DNA of 64,000 nt from the NCBI RefSeq assembly GCF_024648885.1, contig NZ_JANBBF010000009.1, forward strand, positions 903,037 to 967,036. Direction: 5' to 3'. Below are positions 42,279 through 51,363 of this stretch, in pieces. Origin of the DNA: Prauserella salsuginis. GTDB lineage: Bacteria; Actinomycetota; Actinomycetes; Mycobacteriales; Pseudonocardiaceae. The position numbers and the translations under genes were made by a program. A model generated the notes under the pieces. The model had not been told where the DNA came from, searched no databases, and was given only the letters and a program-made list of their open reading frames with translations. The first letter of the stretch is position 1, and the number at the start of each line of letters is the position of its first letter.

Positions 42279-43034
42279 GTGGCCGGGGTGGACAATGGAC
42301 CGGTGAACACCGAGCGTGAACCCGAGACCGCCACGTCCGGCGAACCGGCGGGCACCGGCGATCGACCGGCCCGGTACGTCGTGCTGCTCGCGTCCGTGGC
42401 CCTGGTCGCCTACCTGATCGACCTCGGCACGAAGGTCGCGGCGACCACCGCGCTGGAAGGCGAAGAGCCGGTCCGCATCCTCGGTGGCATCGTCTACCTG
42501 CAGCTCATCCGTAACCCTTACGCCGCGTTCGGGATGGACTTCGGGGGCACGTGGATCCTCGCGCTGGTCGCCCTCGCGGTCGTGGGTGTGATCATCTGGT
42601 TCGCCAGGAAGCTGCGTTCGACCGGCTGGGCGATCGGTCTCGGCCTCGTACTCGCCGGTGCGCTGGGCAATCTGACCGATCGGGTGTTCCGTGCCCCCGC
42701 GCCGATGCACGGGCACGTGGTCGACTTCCTTTCCGTGTTCGGCCCCGACGGCCGGTACTTCCCGGTGTTCAACGCGGCCGATTCGGCCATCACGGTCGGC
42801 GCGGTCCTGATCGTGGTGTTGTCGGTCCTCGGCCGCGACTACGACGGCGCGATCACCCGCGGGCCGAAGAAGAACACCGGCGACGCCGACGACGATGGTG
42901 CAGCGGCCGCTCCCGACACCGGTTCCGACGTCGACGCACCGTCGGGGACCGCAACCGGGACCGCGGCAGCCGAACCGGCGGACGGATCGCGGTCCGGCAC
43001 TGCCGCGCGGACGAACCCGGAGGACGAGGCATGA
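42279..43034 (+). CDS. lspA: Prolipoprotein signal peptidase LspA
   Basis: About 251 residues. Four transmembrane helices lie between residues 30 and 190, with lspA motifs [41 protein letters not shown] and [20 protein letters not shown]; the two catalytic Asp are those in the VVDF and NAADSAI segments. It cleaves lipoprotein signal peptides such as that of MceE. The GTG at 42279 follows GGGGAGGG by five bases; a GTG at 42303 with GACAAT (42291-42296) upstream is an equally good leaderless alternative. The C-terminus is an acidic, Ala-rich extension of about 60 residues. The end overlaps the pseudouridine synthase start. Confidence 0.9.
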   Translation: MAGVDNGPVNTEREPETATSGEPAGTGDRPARYVVLLASVALVAYLIDLGTKVAATTALEGEEPVRILGGIVYLQLIRNPYAAFGMDFGGTWILALVALAVVGVIIWFARKLRSTGWAIGLGLVLAGALGNLTDRVFRAPAPMHGHVVDFLSVFGPDGRYFPVFNAADSAITVGAVLIVVLSVLGRDYDGAITRGPKKNTGDADDDGAAAAPDTGSDVDAPSGTATGTAAAEPADGSRSGTAARTNPEDEA

Positions 43035-43957
43035 GCGCCCGGATGCTGCCCGTGCCGGACGGGCTCGACGGCATGCGCGTCGACGCGGGGCTGGCCAAGC
43101 TGCTCGGCCTGTCGCGCACGGTGGTGGCGGAGCTCGCGGGCAAGGGCGACGTGCTCCTCGACGGCGTGCCCGCAGGCAAGTCGGACCGGCTGGTCGCGGG
43201 CGGACTCCTCGAGGTCACCCTTCCCGAACCGGAGGAACCGCCGCAGGTCGTGGCCGAGCCGGTCGACGGGCTGAAGGTGCTGCACGAGGACGACGACATC
43301 GTCGTGGTCGACAAACCGGTCGGTGTCGCCGTACACCCGAGTCCCGGCTGGGAGGGCCCGACCGTCATCGGCGGTCTCGCCGCCGCAGGACTGCGGATCT
43401 CCACGTCGGGAGCGGCGGAGCGGCAGGGCGTGGTGCACCGCCTCGACGCGGGCACGACCGGCACGATGGTCGTGGCCAAGAGCGAGCACGCCTACACGGT
43501 GCTCAAGCGTGCGTTCAAGGAGCGCACCGTCGAGAAGCGCTACCACGCGCTGGTGCAGGGCCATCCGGATCCGATGCGCGGCACGATCGACGCGCCCATC
43601 GACCGTCATCCGACCCGCGACTACAAGTTCGCGGTCGTGCAGGGCGGGCGGCCCTCGGTGACGCACTACGAAGTGATCGAGGCGTTCCGCGCGGCGTCGC
43701 TGGCCGACGTCAAGCTGGAGACAGGCCGGACGCACCAGATCCGCGTGCACTTCTCCGCACTGCGGCACCCGTGTGTGGGCGATGCGACCTACGGTGCGGA
43801 TCCCGCGCTGGCGCGCAGGCTCGGCGTGACGCGCCAGTGGCTGCACGCACGGGCCCTCGGCTTCGCCCACCCGGCGGACGGCCGGTGGGTCGAGTTCACG
43901 AGCGACTATCCGGACGATCTGGCCCACGCGCTGGAGATCCTGCGCGCCGAATCCTGA
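43031..43957 (+). CDS. RluA-family 23S rRNA/tRNA pseudouridine synthase
   Basis: A 308-residue enzyme. An S4-like N-terminal RNA-binding segment ([30 protein letters not shown]) precedes the catalytic domain with [21 protein letters not shown] and the catalytic Asp in [18 protein letters not shown]. Further signature: [26 protein letters not shown]. RluD-like enzymes modify helix 69 of 23S rRNA; the exact position cannot be read here. The ATG overlaps the lspA stop (ATGA), the same gene order (ileS, lspA, rluD-like) as in mycobacteria. Confidence 0.9.
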   Translation: MSARMLPVPDGLDGMRVDAGLAKLLGLSRTVVAELAGKGDVLLDGVPAGKSDRLVAGGLLEVTLPEPEEPPQVVAEPVDGLKVLHEDDDIVVVDKPVGVAVHPSPGWEGPTVIGGLAAAGLRISTSGAAERQGVVHRLDAGTTGTMVVAKSEHAYTVLKRAFKERTVEKRYHALVQGHPDPMRGTIDAPIDRHPTRDYKFAVVQGGRPSVTHYEVIEAFRAASLADVKLETGRTHQIRVHFSALRHPCVGDATYGADPALARRLGVTRQWLHARALGFAHPADGRWVEFTSDYPDDLAHALEILRAES

Positions 43958-44048
43958 CGACGTCGGGGCCGACGACACGGGCCCGGTACCGCGCAGGCCT
44001 GAGGCGGAACGTGTGGCACGGGGTCATCGTCCGCCGCCGGCGCGGTGG

Positions 44049-44756
44049 TCAGGCGTCGTCGTGGCGGGTCCACGACGCGCTCTGCGGCGGTCCCCATGTG
44101 CTGATCACCGGGTCGATCGCCTGCCGGGACTCGTCCGCTTCGGCGGGCTCGGCGGCGGGTGGCGGTGCCGCTGGCGACTCGGTGGGCGGCGGTGGTGCCG
44201 TGTCCGGCGCGGCCGTGCCCGGTGGTGAAGCCGTGCCCGGTGGTGAAGTGGGCGGTGGTGAAGTGGGCGGTTGTGGAGTGGGCGGTGGTGCGGTGGGCGG
44301 GGCCGGATACGGCGGGCCCGCGGGGAGAGGTCCGCTCGGAGTAGGCGGGCCGGCCGGAGGCGGCACCGACGGACCCGGCCGCCCCTGCCGCTCCGGATAC
44401 GCGGGCCTGCCCTGCGGTGCGGCGGCCCCGAAACCCGGCGCGGCCCCGGAACCCGGTACAGGCCCGGAACCCGGTACAGGCCCGGAACCCGGTACAGGCC
44501 CGGAACCCGGTGCGGTGATGTTCGGCGGGTTGGTGTTCGGGGACGCTGGCGCGGCCGCGAGTGCGGCGCGTAACCGGTTGCCGTCGGCTTCGACACCGAC
44601 CTGCAACGGTAGGCCCGTCGCCGAGAGTGCTAGCAGTCGCTGAGCGACCTCGCGCGGATCCATGCCGGCACGCGACGCGATGTCGACGACCGACGCCCTG
44701 CCCAGGTCGGCGACGACCTGCAGCAGCCGTGCGTCAGCGGGATCGGTGACGGACAC
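44049..44756 (-). CDS. Small HTH protein with a Pro-rich repeat tail, function unknown
   Basis: A protein of about 235 residues. The N-terminal 75 residues form a winged-helix-like helix-turn-helix (VTDPADARLLQVVADLGRASVVDIASRAGMDPREVAQRLLALSATGLPLQV), similar to AsnC/Lrp-type DNA-binding ends. After it comes a Pro/Gly/Ala tail with four PGSGPV-like repeats, then PPTSPP and PPGTA runs, ending ISTWGPPQSASWTRHDD, which looks like a conserved motif. I use the GTG at 44756 (SVTDPADAR); the frame extends upstream to 44783. No ligand domain is visible, so it is not a typical regulator. Confidence 0.72.
   Translation of the reverse strand: MSVTDPADARLLQVVADLGRASVVDIASRAGMDPREVAQRLLALSATGLPLQVGVEADGNRLRAALAAAPASPNTNPPNITAPGSGPVPGSGPVPGSGPVPGSGAAPGFGAAAPQGRPAYPERQGRPGPSVPPPAGPPTPSGPLPAGPPYPAPPTAPPPTPQPPTSPPPTSPPGTASPPGTAAPDTAPPPPTESPAAPPPAAEPAEADESRQAIDPVISTWGPPQSASWTRHDDA
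44434..44512. repeat. 18-base tandem repeats inside the HTH-protein gene
   Basis: The unit CCCGGAACCCGGTACAGG, encoding PGSGPV on the reverse strand, is repeated about four times with little divergence. This indicates recent duplication or slippage in the tail of the gene. Confidence 0.75.
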
Positions 44757-44831
44757 GCCACCGACGATACCGTGACCGGCCACGGCCGCCGGGCGCAGTC
44801 GAAACGGGCAGCCGGAACGCGCGACAGCCGT

Positions 44832-44837
44832 TATCCT
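44832..44837 (+). promoter_or_regulatory. -10 element for a probably leaderless DUF885 gene
   Basis: TATCCT lies eight bases before the ATG at 44846 with no ribosome site, a pattern seen before several genes in this window. Confidence 0.4.
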
Positions 44838-44845
44838 CGTCGCCC

Positions 44846-46522
44846 ATGGATGACGTCGTGGCGCTCGCTGATGAGTACATGGACCTGATGTTCGACGTGG
44901 ACCCGCTGATGCCGGCGATTCTCGGGATCGATCCCGAGCGATCGGGGCTGGAGGACCTCGGGGAGGAGGCCGAGCAGCGGCAGTGGCGGGCCCTGACCGA
45001 CATCGTCACTCGGGCGAAGGCGATCGACCCGGCGCGGTTGTCGGGTGAGAGCAGGACGACGAGGGACGTGCTGATCGCGGCGGCGCAGGCTCGCCTTGAG
45101 AGCCTCGACGCGAAGACCGTCGAGTTCTGTGTCAGCGACGGATTCCAGGCGCCGGCCACGGGGGTGTTGATGCTGCTGCCGATGACGCCCGTCGCCACGG
45201 CGGGGCAGGCCGCCGCGCAGCTCGACAGACTCCGCGCGGTCCCCGGCTTCCTGGAGGAGGCCGCCGAACGGCATCGCACGGGGATCGCCGCGGGACGCAG
45301 GCCGGTCGCCCGTGGCGTGCGGAACGCGATCGCCCACATCGACCGCTATCTGGCCGACTCGGGCGCCGACCCGTTGCTGCGCCAGGAGGCGCCCACCGAC
45401 GCGCCCGACTTCGCCGCCGAGCGGGAGCAGATCCTCGCCGAACGCGTCCGGCCCGCGTTCCGCCGGTACCGCGATGTGCTGGAAACCGAGATCCTGCCCC
45501 GCGGCAGGCCCGACGAGGAGTCCGGCGTGTGCCACGTGCCCGGCGGGGAGACGATCTACCGTTCGCTGGCGCGCGTGCACACGACGACCGATCGCACCGC
45601 CGACGAGTTGCACGAGACGGGGCTGCGGCTGATCGGTGAGCTGGCCGAGGAGTACCGCGAGATCGGTGGGCGGGTCTTCGGCACCGGCGATCTGCAGGAG
45701 ATCTTCCGGCGGTTGCGCACCGACAAGGAACTGCGCTGGAACAGCGGGGACGAACTGATGGAGGCGTCCCGGGAGGCGGTGGCCCGCGCCGAGCGGGCCA
45801 CGCCGGAGTGGTTCGGCACGATCCCTTCGGAGCAGTGTGTGGTGGAGGCCGTACCCGAGGCGGAGGCCCCGGGGTCGGCGCCCGCGTACTACCTCTCGCC
45901 CGCGACCGACGGGTCACGTCCCGGCATGTACTTCGCCAACACGTACCAGGCCGAGGAGCGGTTCCGGCACACCGTCGAGGCCACCGCCTTCCACGAGGCC
46001 GTTCCCGGTCACCACTTCCAGATCAGCCGCGCGCTGGGGCTCACGGACCTGCCACTGCTGCGCAGGCTCGGTGACTTCAACGCCTACACCGAGGGTTGGG
46101 GCCTGTACGCGGAACGACTGGCGCACGAGATGGGCCTGTACTCCGGTGACGTGACGCTACTCGGCATGCTGAGCAACGACTCGATGCGCGCGGGCAGGCT
46201 CGTCGTGGACACGGGGCTGCACGCGAAGGGCTGGAGCAGGCAGCAGGCGATCGACTACCTGCTGGAGAACACGCCCATGCCGGAGGTGGAGATCGTCTCG
46301 GAGGTCGACCGGTACATCAACTGGCCCGGCCAGGCGCTGGCGTACATGGTGGGCAGGCTGGAGATCGAGCGGGTGCGTGCGAAGGCCGAGGAGACGCTGG
46401 GGGAGGCCTTCGACATCCGGGCGTTCCACGACGTGGTGCTGGGCGGCGGTGCGATGCCGCTGTCGGTACTCGACGGGGTCGTATCCGCATGGGCGGGAGC
46501 GACCGAGGTGGCGGCCTCGTAG
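44846..46522 (+). CDS. DUF885 family protein (metallopeptidase-like)
   Basis: A 558-residue member of the DUF885 family. Near residue 381 is the zinc-site pattern ATAFHEAVPGHHFQISRAL, in which HEAVPGHH is the family HExxxHH-like signature. The N-terminus (DVVALADEYMDLMFDVDPLMPAILG) is a helical domain. The C-terminal part has RWGLYAERLAHEMGLYSGDVTLLGMLSND-like segments of the family (GWGLYAERLAHEMG). Peptidase activity has been proposed for related proteins, but the substrate is unknown. No signal peptide is visible, so it is cytoplasmic. ATG start with TATCCT eight bases upstream. Confidence 0.88.
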   Translation: MDDVVALADEYMDLMFDVDPLMPAILGIDPERSGLEDLGEEAEQRQWRALTDIVTRAKAIDPARLSGESRTTRDVLIAAAQARLESLDAKTVEFCVSDGFQAPATGVLMLLPMTPVATAGQAAAQLDRLRAVPGFLEEAAERHRTGIAAGRRPVARGVRNAIAHIDRYLADSGADPLLRQEAPTDAPDFAAEREQILAERVRPAFRRYRDVLETEILPRGRPDEESGVCHVPGGETIYRSLARVHTTTDRTADELHETGLRLIGELAEEYREIGGRVFGTGDLQEIFRRLRTDKELRWNSGDELMEASREAVARAERATPEWFGTIPSEQCVVEAVPEAEAPGSAPAYYLSPATDGSRPGMYFANTYQAEERFRHTVEATAFHEAVPGHHFQISRALGLTDLPLLRRLGDFNAYTEGWGLYAERLAHEMGLYSGDVTLLGMLSNDSMRAGRLVVDTGLHAKGWSRQQAIDYLLENTPMPEVEIVSEVDRYINWPGQALAYMVGRLEIERVRAKAEETLGEAFDIRAFHDVVLGGGAMPLSVLDGVVSAWAGATEVAAS

Positions 46523-46543
46523 TCGGCGGGTCCCTTCGCGGTC

Positions 46544-46792
46544 TCAGCCGGCGTCGACGCAGATGCCGGCGCCCTTGTCGATCATGCCGTCGGGGCAGCT
46601 GCGGGTCTGGTCGGAGCCGAGCAGCATTCCCGCCGTGACCAGGGCGGCGAGTGCGAGCAACGACGGCATGCCGACCAGCGTCCACCAGCGGCGCAGACAG
46701 GTGGCGCGGCCACAGGCCGGCATCTGCTCCGAGTGCGACGACGCCTCGCCGCACTGGCACGGCGGCCACATCCGCTGACGACGTTTCCCCAT
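46544..46792 (-). CDS. Small Cys-rich membrane protein, unknown function
   Basis: An 82-residue protein. The N-terminal 35 residues have five Cys (PPCQCGEASSHSEQMPACGRATC) and could form a zinc knuckle; one transmembrane helix (about residues 37-60, TLVGMPSLLALAALVTAGML) follows and then a short outside tail with two Cys (SCPDGMIDKGAGICVDAG). The Cys pairs on both sides argue that it is a real gene rather than a shadow. It converges with the DUF885 gene. Confidence 0.6.
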   Translation of the reverse strand: MGKRRQRMWPPCQCGEASSHSEQMPACGRATCLRRWWTLVGMPSLLALAALVTAGMLLGSDQTRSCPDGMIDKGAGICVDAG

Positions 46793-46880
46793 GGCGCGCA
46801 GGATAGTCGCTGCGAGCCGCGGCCGCGGCCCGTGTCGGTGACGTCGACAGGGTCGCGGCGTTGCGGGTACACCTCGGGGT

Positions 46881-47117
46881 ATGGGCGATCAGCGCAATCC
46901 CGACGAGCCGACGACAGAGGGGCCGGCCGAGCCACCGCCGCTGTCCCCGGACGTACCCGTGCCGCCGCATCCGGATGCCGGTGGCGGCACCGAGGACGTG
47001 CCGGAACCGCCGAACCGCGACGAGGTCGACACCGGACTGCCCGGCCGGCAGCGCCGAGAGCTGCAGGGAAACGACGACGTCAACCCGGATGCCGGGGCGG
47101 TCGAGCCCCCCGACTAG
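46881..47117 (+). CDS. Small hydrophilic Pro-rich protein, unknown function
   Basis: A 78-residue acidic, Pro/Glu/Asp-rich protein with no hydrophobic span and no recognised domain (segment DEVDTGLPGRQRRELQGNDDVNPDAG). It is probably disordered. Its stop immediately precedes the stop of the convergent GH65 gene. The reading frame is GC-rich at third positions, which supports coding, but confidence is moderate. Confidence 0.5.
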   Translation: MGDQRNPDEPTTEGPAEPPPLSPDVPVPPHPDAGGGTEDVPEPPNRDEVDTGLPGRQRRELQGNDDVNPDAGAVEPPD

Positions 47118-49565
47118 TCAGCGGCCGCTGACCCTGCCGTCCTCCGCGCCGGTCACCGTGCCCTGCGCGACCGAGGCAGGGGCAGCGGCGGCGGCAGCCG
47201 CACCGGTTCCCGGCCGCGGCCGACGCCGCTGCGGCGCGCGGCCTTCGGGCTGTGCCGGACGCGGCAGGTCGGGCGGTTCGGGCAACGGCAACGTCACCGG
47301 CTCCGCCACCAGCGTCACCGTGTCGCCGTAATGGCGCAGCGACACCGGGCCGCCGTCGGTGAGCGTGTACGTCACCTCGTCCTTCCTGACCTCGACCCGG
47401 AACCGCGCCTGCCGGAAACACACGTGGAAGGCGATGAAGTCGAGGTCGCGCGGCAGTCGGGGCCGGAACGACAGCTCGCCGTCGTGGTCGCGCATGCCGC
47501 CGAACCCTGCGACGAGCGCGATCCACGCGCCCGCGAGTGACGCGATGTGCAGGCCGTTGCGTACGTTGCCGTGGACGTCGCGCAGGTCGACGAGCGCCGC
47601 CTCGGCCAGGTAGTCGTAGGCCAGGTCGGAATGGCCGCACTCGGCCGCCAGCACCGCCTGTGTGGCGGCCGACAACGACGAGTCCCGCACGGTGAGTGCC
47701 TCGTAGTAGGCGAAGTTGCGCCGCTTCTCCTCGTCGGTGAACGCGTCGCCGCGCAGGTGCATGGCCAGAACCAGGTCCGCCTGCTTGACAACCTGCTTGC
47801 GGTACAGGTCGAAGTACGGGAAGTGCAGCAGCAGCGGGTAGGCCGACGCCGGCGTCGCCTGGAAGTTCCAGCGCGCGTGTTCGGTGAACCGTTCGGACTG
47901 CGGGTGTACGTCGAGCAGGTCGTCGTAGGGCACGAGCATCGCCCTGGCCGCCGCAAGCCACGCCTTGATCTCGTGCTCGGTCACCGACAGGCGGGCGGCG
48001 ACGTCCGGCTGGCGGTTGCACGATGCGGCGGCCTCGAACAGGTTCCGCTGCGCCATCAGATTCGTGTAGACGTTGTTGTCCACAATGGCCGAATACTCGT
48101 CGGGCCCGGTGACGCCGTCGATGCGGAACCCGCCGTGCGGATCGTGGTGACCGAGCGACACCCACAGCCGAGCGGTCTCGGCCAGCAGTTCCGTGCCGTG
48201 ATCACGTTCGAACTTGGTGTCACCCGTGGCGGCGAGGTAGCGGGCCACGGCGTCGGCGATGTCGGCGTTGACGTGGAACGCCGCCGTGCCGGCCGGCCAG
48301 TACGCCGAACACTCGTCCCCGTTTATCGAACGCCAGGGGAACGCCGATCCGCGCAGCCCCAGTTGCTGCGCGCGGCTACGCGCCTTATCCAATGTGGAGT
48401 GTCGCCAGCGCAGTGCATCCCCGGCGGCGCCGGGCAACGTGTAGGTGAGAGCCTGTGCGACGAACGTTTCGCTGTCCCAGAACGCGTGCCCGTCGTATCC
48501 GGGGCCCGTCAGGCCCTTGCCGGGGATGGCGCGGCTCTCGCCACGGGCGCCGGCCTGCAGCACGTGGAACAGCGCGAATCGCAGCGCCTGCTGCAGCTCC
48601 GGATCGCCCTCGAGCTCGACGTCCGCCGAGGTCCAGAAGTCGTCGAGGAACTGCCGCTGTTCGGCAAGCAGGCCTTCCCACCCGGTCTGACGCGCCCCGG
48701 CCAGTGCCGCGTCCACCTGGGAACGCAGCGCCGGGATCGAACGCTGTGCCGACCAGCCGTAGCCGAGGTACTTCGTCAGCTGGAGTTTCCCGCCCTCGGC
48801 GACGTTGACGGCGACCGTCAACCGGGCGAGATCGTCCTCGACGGCGATGTCGGTGCGAAGGCCGGTGCCGTTGGGAGCCCCGATCTCGTGGTCCATCGCC
48901 GCGGCCATGCGCAGGTCGGACCGGCTCGTCCGGTGGATCAGCACCGCACCGTAGTCGGCTGCGGTCATGTACTCGCAGTGCAGCGGTGCCTCCAGGGCAG
49001 CGGCGACCCGGGGATCGCCGGTCTCGGCTTCGATCGGTTCGTTCGTCAGCAGGTCGGACTGCGCCACGAGCTGCATCTCGCCGTCGAGGGGTTCGACCTC
49101 GTACCGGATCGCCACCACCGCTCGTTGCGAGAACGACACCAGGCGTTCGCTGCACACGCGCACCCGCCTGCCCGTCGGCGAGGTCCACTCCGTCTCCCGC
49201 CGCAGCGTGCCGGAGCGGAAGTCGAGCACGCGGTGGTGTGCCGTGGTGTGGCCGTAGCGCAGGTCGAGTGGCTCGTCCTCGACGAGCAGGCGGATGATCT
49301 TGCCGTCGGTGACGTTGACGACCGTCTGGCCTGCCTCCGGGTAGCCGTACCCCGCCTCGGCGTAGGGCAGCGGGTGTTCCTCGTAGAACCCGTTCAGATA
49401 CGTCCCGGGCCTGCCGCGCGGCTCGGCCTCCTCGAGTGTCGCGCGCAGGCCGATGTGCCCGTTGGACAGTGCGAACGTCGATTCGGTCTGGGTGAGCCCC
49501 TTCAGGTCGAGACCCCGCCACAGCAGCTGCCACGGCGAGCATTCGTAACCTCGTGTTCCGGTCAT
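47118..49565 (-). CDS. GH65 family disaccharide phosphorylase (trehalose/kojibiose/maltose type)
   Basis: An 815-residue GH65 protein; the ATG at 49563-49565 is used because the longer frame upstream is a shadow of the HAD gene. N-terminal domain starts [40 protein letters not shown]; the catalytic domain has [30 protein letters not shown] and the general acid Glu in [19 protein letters not shown] (about residue 488); [17 protein letters not shown] is near the phosphate site. The C-terminus has a low-complexity extension of about 60 residues. The partner HAD gene overlaps by 4 bases; such pairs (phosphorylase plus beta-phosphoglucomutase) split a disaccharide into beta-glucose 1-phosphate and glucose, then make glucose 6-phosphate. 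Trehalose is a likely substrate, unproven. Confidence 0.87.
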   Translation of the reverse strand: MTGTRGYECSPWQLLWRGLDLKGLTQTESTFALSNGHIGLRATLEEAEPRGRPGTYLNGFYEEHPLPYAEAGYGYPEAGQTVVNVTDGKIIRLLVEDEPLDLRYGHTTAHHRVLDFRSGTLRRETEWTSPTGRRVRVCSERLVSFSQRAVVAIRYEVEPLDGEMQLVAQSDLLTNEPIEAETGDPRVAAALEAPLHCEYMTAADYGAVLIHRTSRSDLRMAAAMDHEIGAPNGTGLRTDIAVEDDLARLTVAVNVAEGGKLQLTKYLGYGWSAQRSIPALRSQVDAALAGARQTGWEGLLAEQRQFLDDFWTSADVELEGDPELQQALRFALFHVLQAGARGESRAIPGKGLTGPGYDGHAFWDSETFVAQALTYTLPGAAGDALRWRHSTLDKARSRAQQLGLRGSAFPWRSINGDECSAYWPAGTAAFHVNADIADAVARYLAATGDTKFERDHGTELLAETARLWVSLGHHDPHGGFRIDGVTGPDEYSAIVDNNVYTNLMAQRNLFEAAASCNRQPDVAARLSVTEHEIKAWLAAARAMLVPYDDLLDVHPQSERFTEHARWNFQATPASAYPLLLHFPYFDLYRKQVVKQADLVLAMHLRGDAFTDEEKRRNFAYYEALTVRDSSLSAATQAVLAAECGHSDLAYDYLAEAALVDLRDVHGNVRNGLHIASLAGAWIALVAGFGGMRDHDGELSFRPRLPRDLDFIAFHVCFRQARFRVEVRKDEVTYTLTDGGPVSLRHYGDTVTLVAEPVTLPLPEPPDLPRPAQPEGRAPQRRRPRPGTGAAAAAAAPASVAQGTVTGAEDGRVSGR

Positions 49566-50284
49566 GGCACCTCCAGCAGGTCGGCGAGGTCGGCTACGAC
49601 CACGTCGGCGCCGTGTTCGCGCAGCGCGGCTGGCTGTCCGGCCCGGTCGACGCCGACGACGTGGCCGAAGCCGCCGGTTCGGCCCGCTTCGACCCCGGCG
49701 AGCGCGTCCTCGAACACGGCGGCGGCCTCGGGTGCGACTCCCAGCTGCCGGGCACAGACGAGGAACGAATCGGGCGCGGGTTTGCCGCGCAGACCTTCGC
49801 CGGCGATCGTCACGCCGTCGACGCGGGCCTGCACGTACCCGTCCAGGCCCGCGGCGCCGAGCACGTGGACCGCGTTCGCCGACGACGTGACGACGCCGAT
49901 CGCGAGGCCTGCCTCCCGCACGGCAGTCAGATACCGCACCGAGCCCGGGAACGGGGTCACGCCCGTCTCGTCGATGAGCCGCATGACCAGGTCGTTCTTG
50001 CGGGTGCCGATGCCGTGGACCGTCTCCGCATCCGGCGGGTCGTCCGGACCGCCCTCCGGCGGGTCGAGGCTGCGTGAGGCGAGGAACGCACGCACACCGT
50101 CGAGCCGTGGCCGCCCGTCGACGTAGGTGGCGTAGTCCTCGTCGGTGAAGGGCGTGTCCCCGTGGCGGGCGAGCACCTCGTCGAACGTGCGCTTCCATGC
50201 GGCCCGGTGCAGGGACGCCGTGCTGGTGAGCACGCCGTCGAGATCGAACAGGCAGGCGGTGATCGTCGCGGGAAGGCCGATCAT
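49562..50284 (-). CDS. HAD hydrolase, beta-phosphoglucomutase-like
   Basis: A 240-residue HAD-IA protein. Motif [24 protein letters not shown] has the nucleophile and acid Asp at residues 14 and 16; motif II is [16 protein letters not shown], and motif [43 protein letters not shown], matching beta-phosphoglucomutase-like proteins. The ATG at 50282-50284 is chosen; an open frame extends 30 codons upstream into the region with the ArsR-like remnant but without a good start. Its stop overlaps the GH65 start, so the two are coupled. Confidence 0.87.
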   Translation of the reverse strand: MIGLPATITACLFDLDGVLTSTASLHRAAWKRTFDEVLARHGDTPFTDEDYATYVDGRPRLDGVRAFLASRSLDPPEGGPDDPPDAETVHGIGTRKNDLVMRLIDETGVTPFPGSVRYLTAVREAGLAIGVVTSSANAVHVLGAAGLDGYVQARVDGVTIAGEGLRGKPAPDSFLVCARQLGVAPEAAAVFEDALAGVEAGRTGGFGHVVGVDRAGQPAALREHGADVVVADLADLLEVP

Positions 50285-50396
50285 GTGCCTCCACGCTAGT
50301 GGGCTCGTCGTCACCCTGCCATCTGCACAGCGCTCGCGGGTCAACGTTGATCGGGCCGAGCTGATCGGGCTCACCGGCGCGGACGAACCCGGTGGA

Positions 50397-50570
50397 TCAC
50401 CTCGGCATGGTCTCGTCCGTGAGCCGGTGGGAGCCGACCCGGCCGTGGCCGCACTCGGCGGTGACCGGTCCGTGCGCGCGGAGGCGCCGCGTTACCCGCG
50501 AGACGGCCGGGTCGCTCATGCCCGTGGCGACGGTGAGTTCACCCGGACGTTTCCGCTCCGGCCGTGACGT
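50397..50570 (-). pseudogene. Remnant of an ArsR-type winged-helix regulator
   Basis: On the reverse strand the segment [31 protein letters not shown]...[11 protein letters not shown] aligns by eye with the recognition helix and wing of ArsR repressors (GELA-x-x-TGLSQPAVSRHLRVLREAGLV ... YRLTDE). The first helices and the C-terminal helix are missing: the upstream end merges into the PIG-L gene in another frame, and a stop follows MPR. No intact start is visible. I read this as a truncated relic; the alternative is a chance open frame, which the pattern match makes unlikely. Confidence 0.4.
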
Positions 50571-51363
50571 CCAGCCCCGCCATGAGGTCGCTCTCGGTGA
50601 TTCCCGGCCCGCCGCCCGCCCGGATGAACCACTCGGTGCCGAAAGCGAACCCGAACGCCTCATCGGGCATGGCGAGAAAGAACGACTGTTCGGCGATCTG
50701 ACTGGCGTGCGCCCGCATGGCCGCGCGCTTGGCGTTCAGATACGGGGTCACGTCGACCGCCGCGGTGAGGACCGATTCGGGGGTGCCGAACTCGGGAGCG
50801 TCGTCGAGATCCGGCAGTTCGACGCCCGCGAGTTCCGGGTTGTCGGCCAGCTGTGCGAGTCCCCTGACCATGTGGTCGCGGTTCTGCGTGGCCTCGTAGA
50901 CGCGTGGCGTGCCGGCGAGCTCCGCCGCGCGCATGCCCACCCGGTGCACCTGGATGTGGTCGGGATGGCCGTAGCCGCCGTGCGAGTCGTAGACGGTGAG
51001 GACGTCGGCGGCCTCTTCCCGGAGGAGGCCGGCCAACTGCTGCGCGGCCTCGGTCACGTCGGCCTGCCAGAAGGTGCCCGCTTCGTCGTTGGAGGGCTCG
51101 CCCATCATGCCGGAGTCGGTGTAGCCGAGAAACTCGACGCGGGCGGCGCCGAGGATGTCGGCGGCGGCGTGGGTCTCGGCGACCCGGCGTCGCCACAGCG
51201 GTTCCCCCGGTTCGAGCACGCCGTCGGTCACCTCGCCGAGTTCACCCCGCGTGGCGACCACGAGCACGACCCGGTGCCCTTGGTCGGCTGCCATGCGCAT
51301 CACGCCGCCGCACGTGATGCACTCGTCGTCCGGATGCGCGTGAAAAGTCACCAGCGTCGCCAT
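50539..51363 (-). CDS. PIG-L family deacetylase (MshB/Mca-like)
   Basis: A 274-residue zinc-dependent N-acetylglucosaminyl deacetylase-type protein. Zinc and catalytic motifs: TLVTFHAHPDDECITCGG near the N-terminus, and VYDSHGGYGHPDHIQVH near residue 150; DNA on the reverse strand starts at ATG 51361-51363. The protein belongs to the mycothiol group (MshB or the conjugate amidase Mca); the AHPDDE and HPDH pattern is present in both, so I do not choose a symbol. TACGGT lies seven bases upstream of the start, suggesting a leaderless mRNA. The C-terminus overlaps the ArsR-like remnant in another frame. Confidence 0.87.
   Translation of the reverse strand: MATLVTFHAHPDDECITCGGVMRMAADQGHRVVLVVATRGELGEVTDGVLEPGEPLWRRRVAETHAAADILGAARVEFLGYTDSGMMGEPSNDEAGTFWQADVTEAAQQLAGLLREEAADVLTVYDSHGGYGHPDHIQVHRVGMRAAELAGTPRVYEATQNRDHMVRGLAQLADNPELAGVELPDLDDAPEFGTPESVLTAAVDVTPYLNAKRAAMRAHASQIAEQSFFLAMPDEAFGFAFGTEWFIRAGGGPGITESDLMAGLDVTAGAETSG

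Noticed and set aside
47118..47131. TCAGCGGCCGCTGA palindrome at the convergent gene ends
   Set aside because: Fourteen bases of perfect symmetry, but it lies mostly in the coding end of the GH65 gene, is short, and has no T-run; no function can be argued.
49566..50294. N-terminal extension of the GH65 frame
   Set aside because: It is the HAD gene read in another frame; the GH65 start at 49565 fits the family N-terminus.
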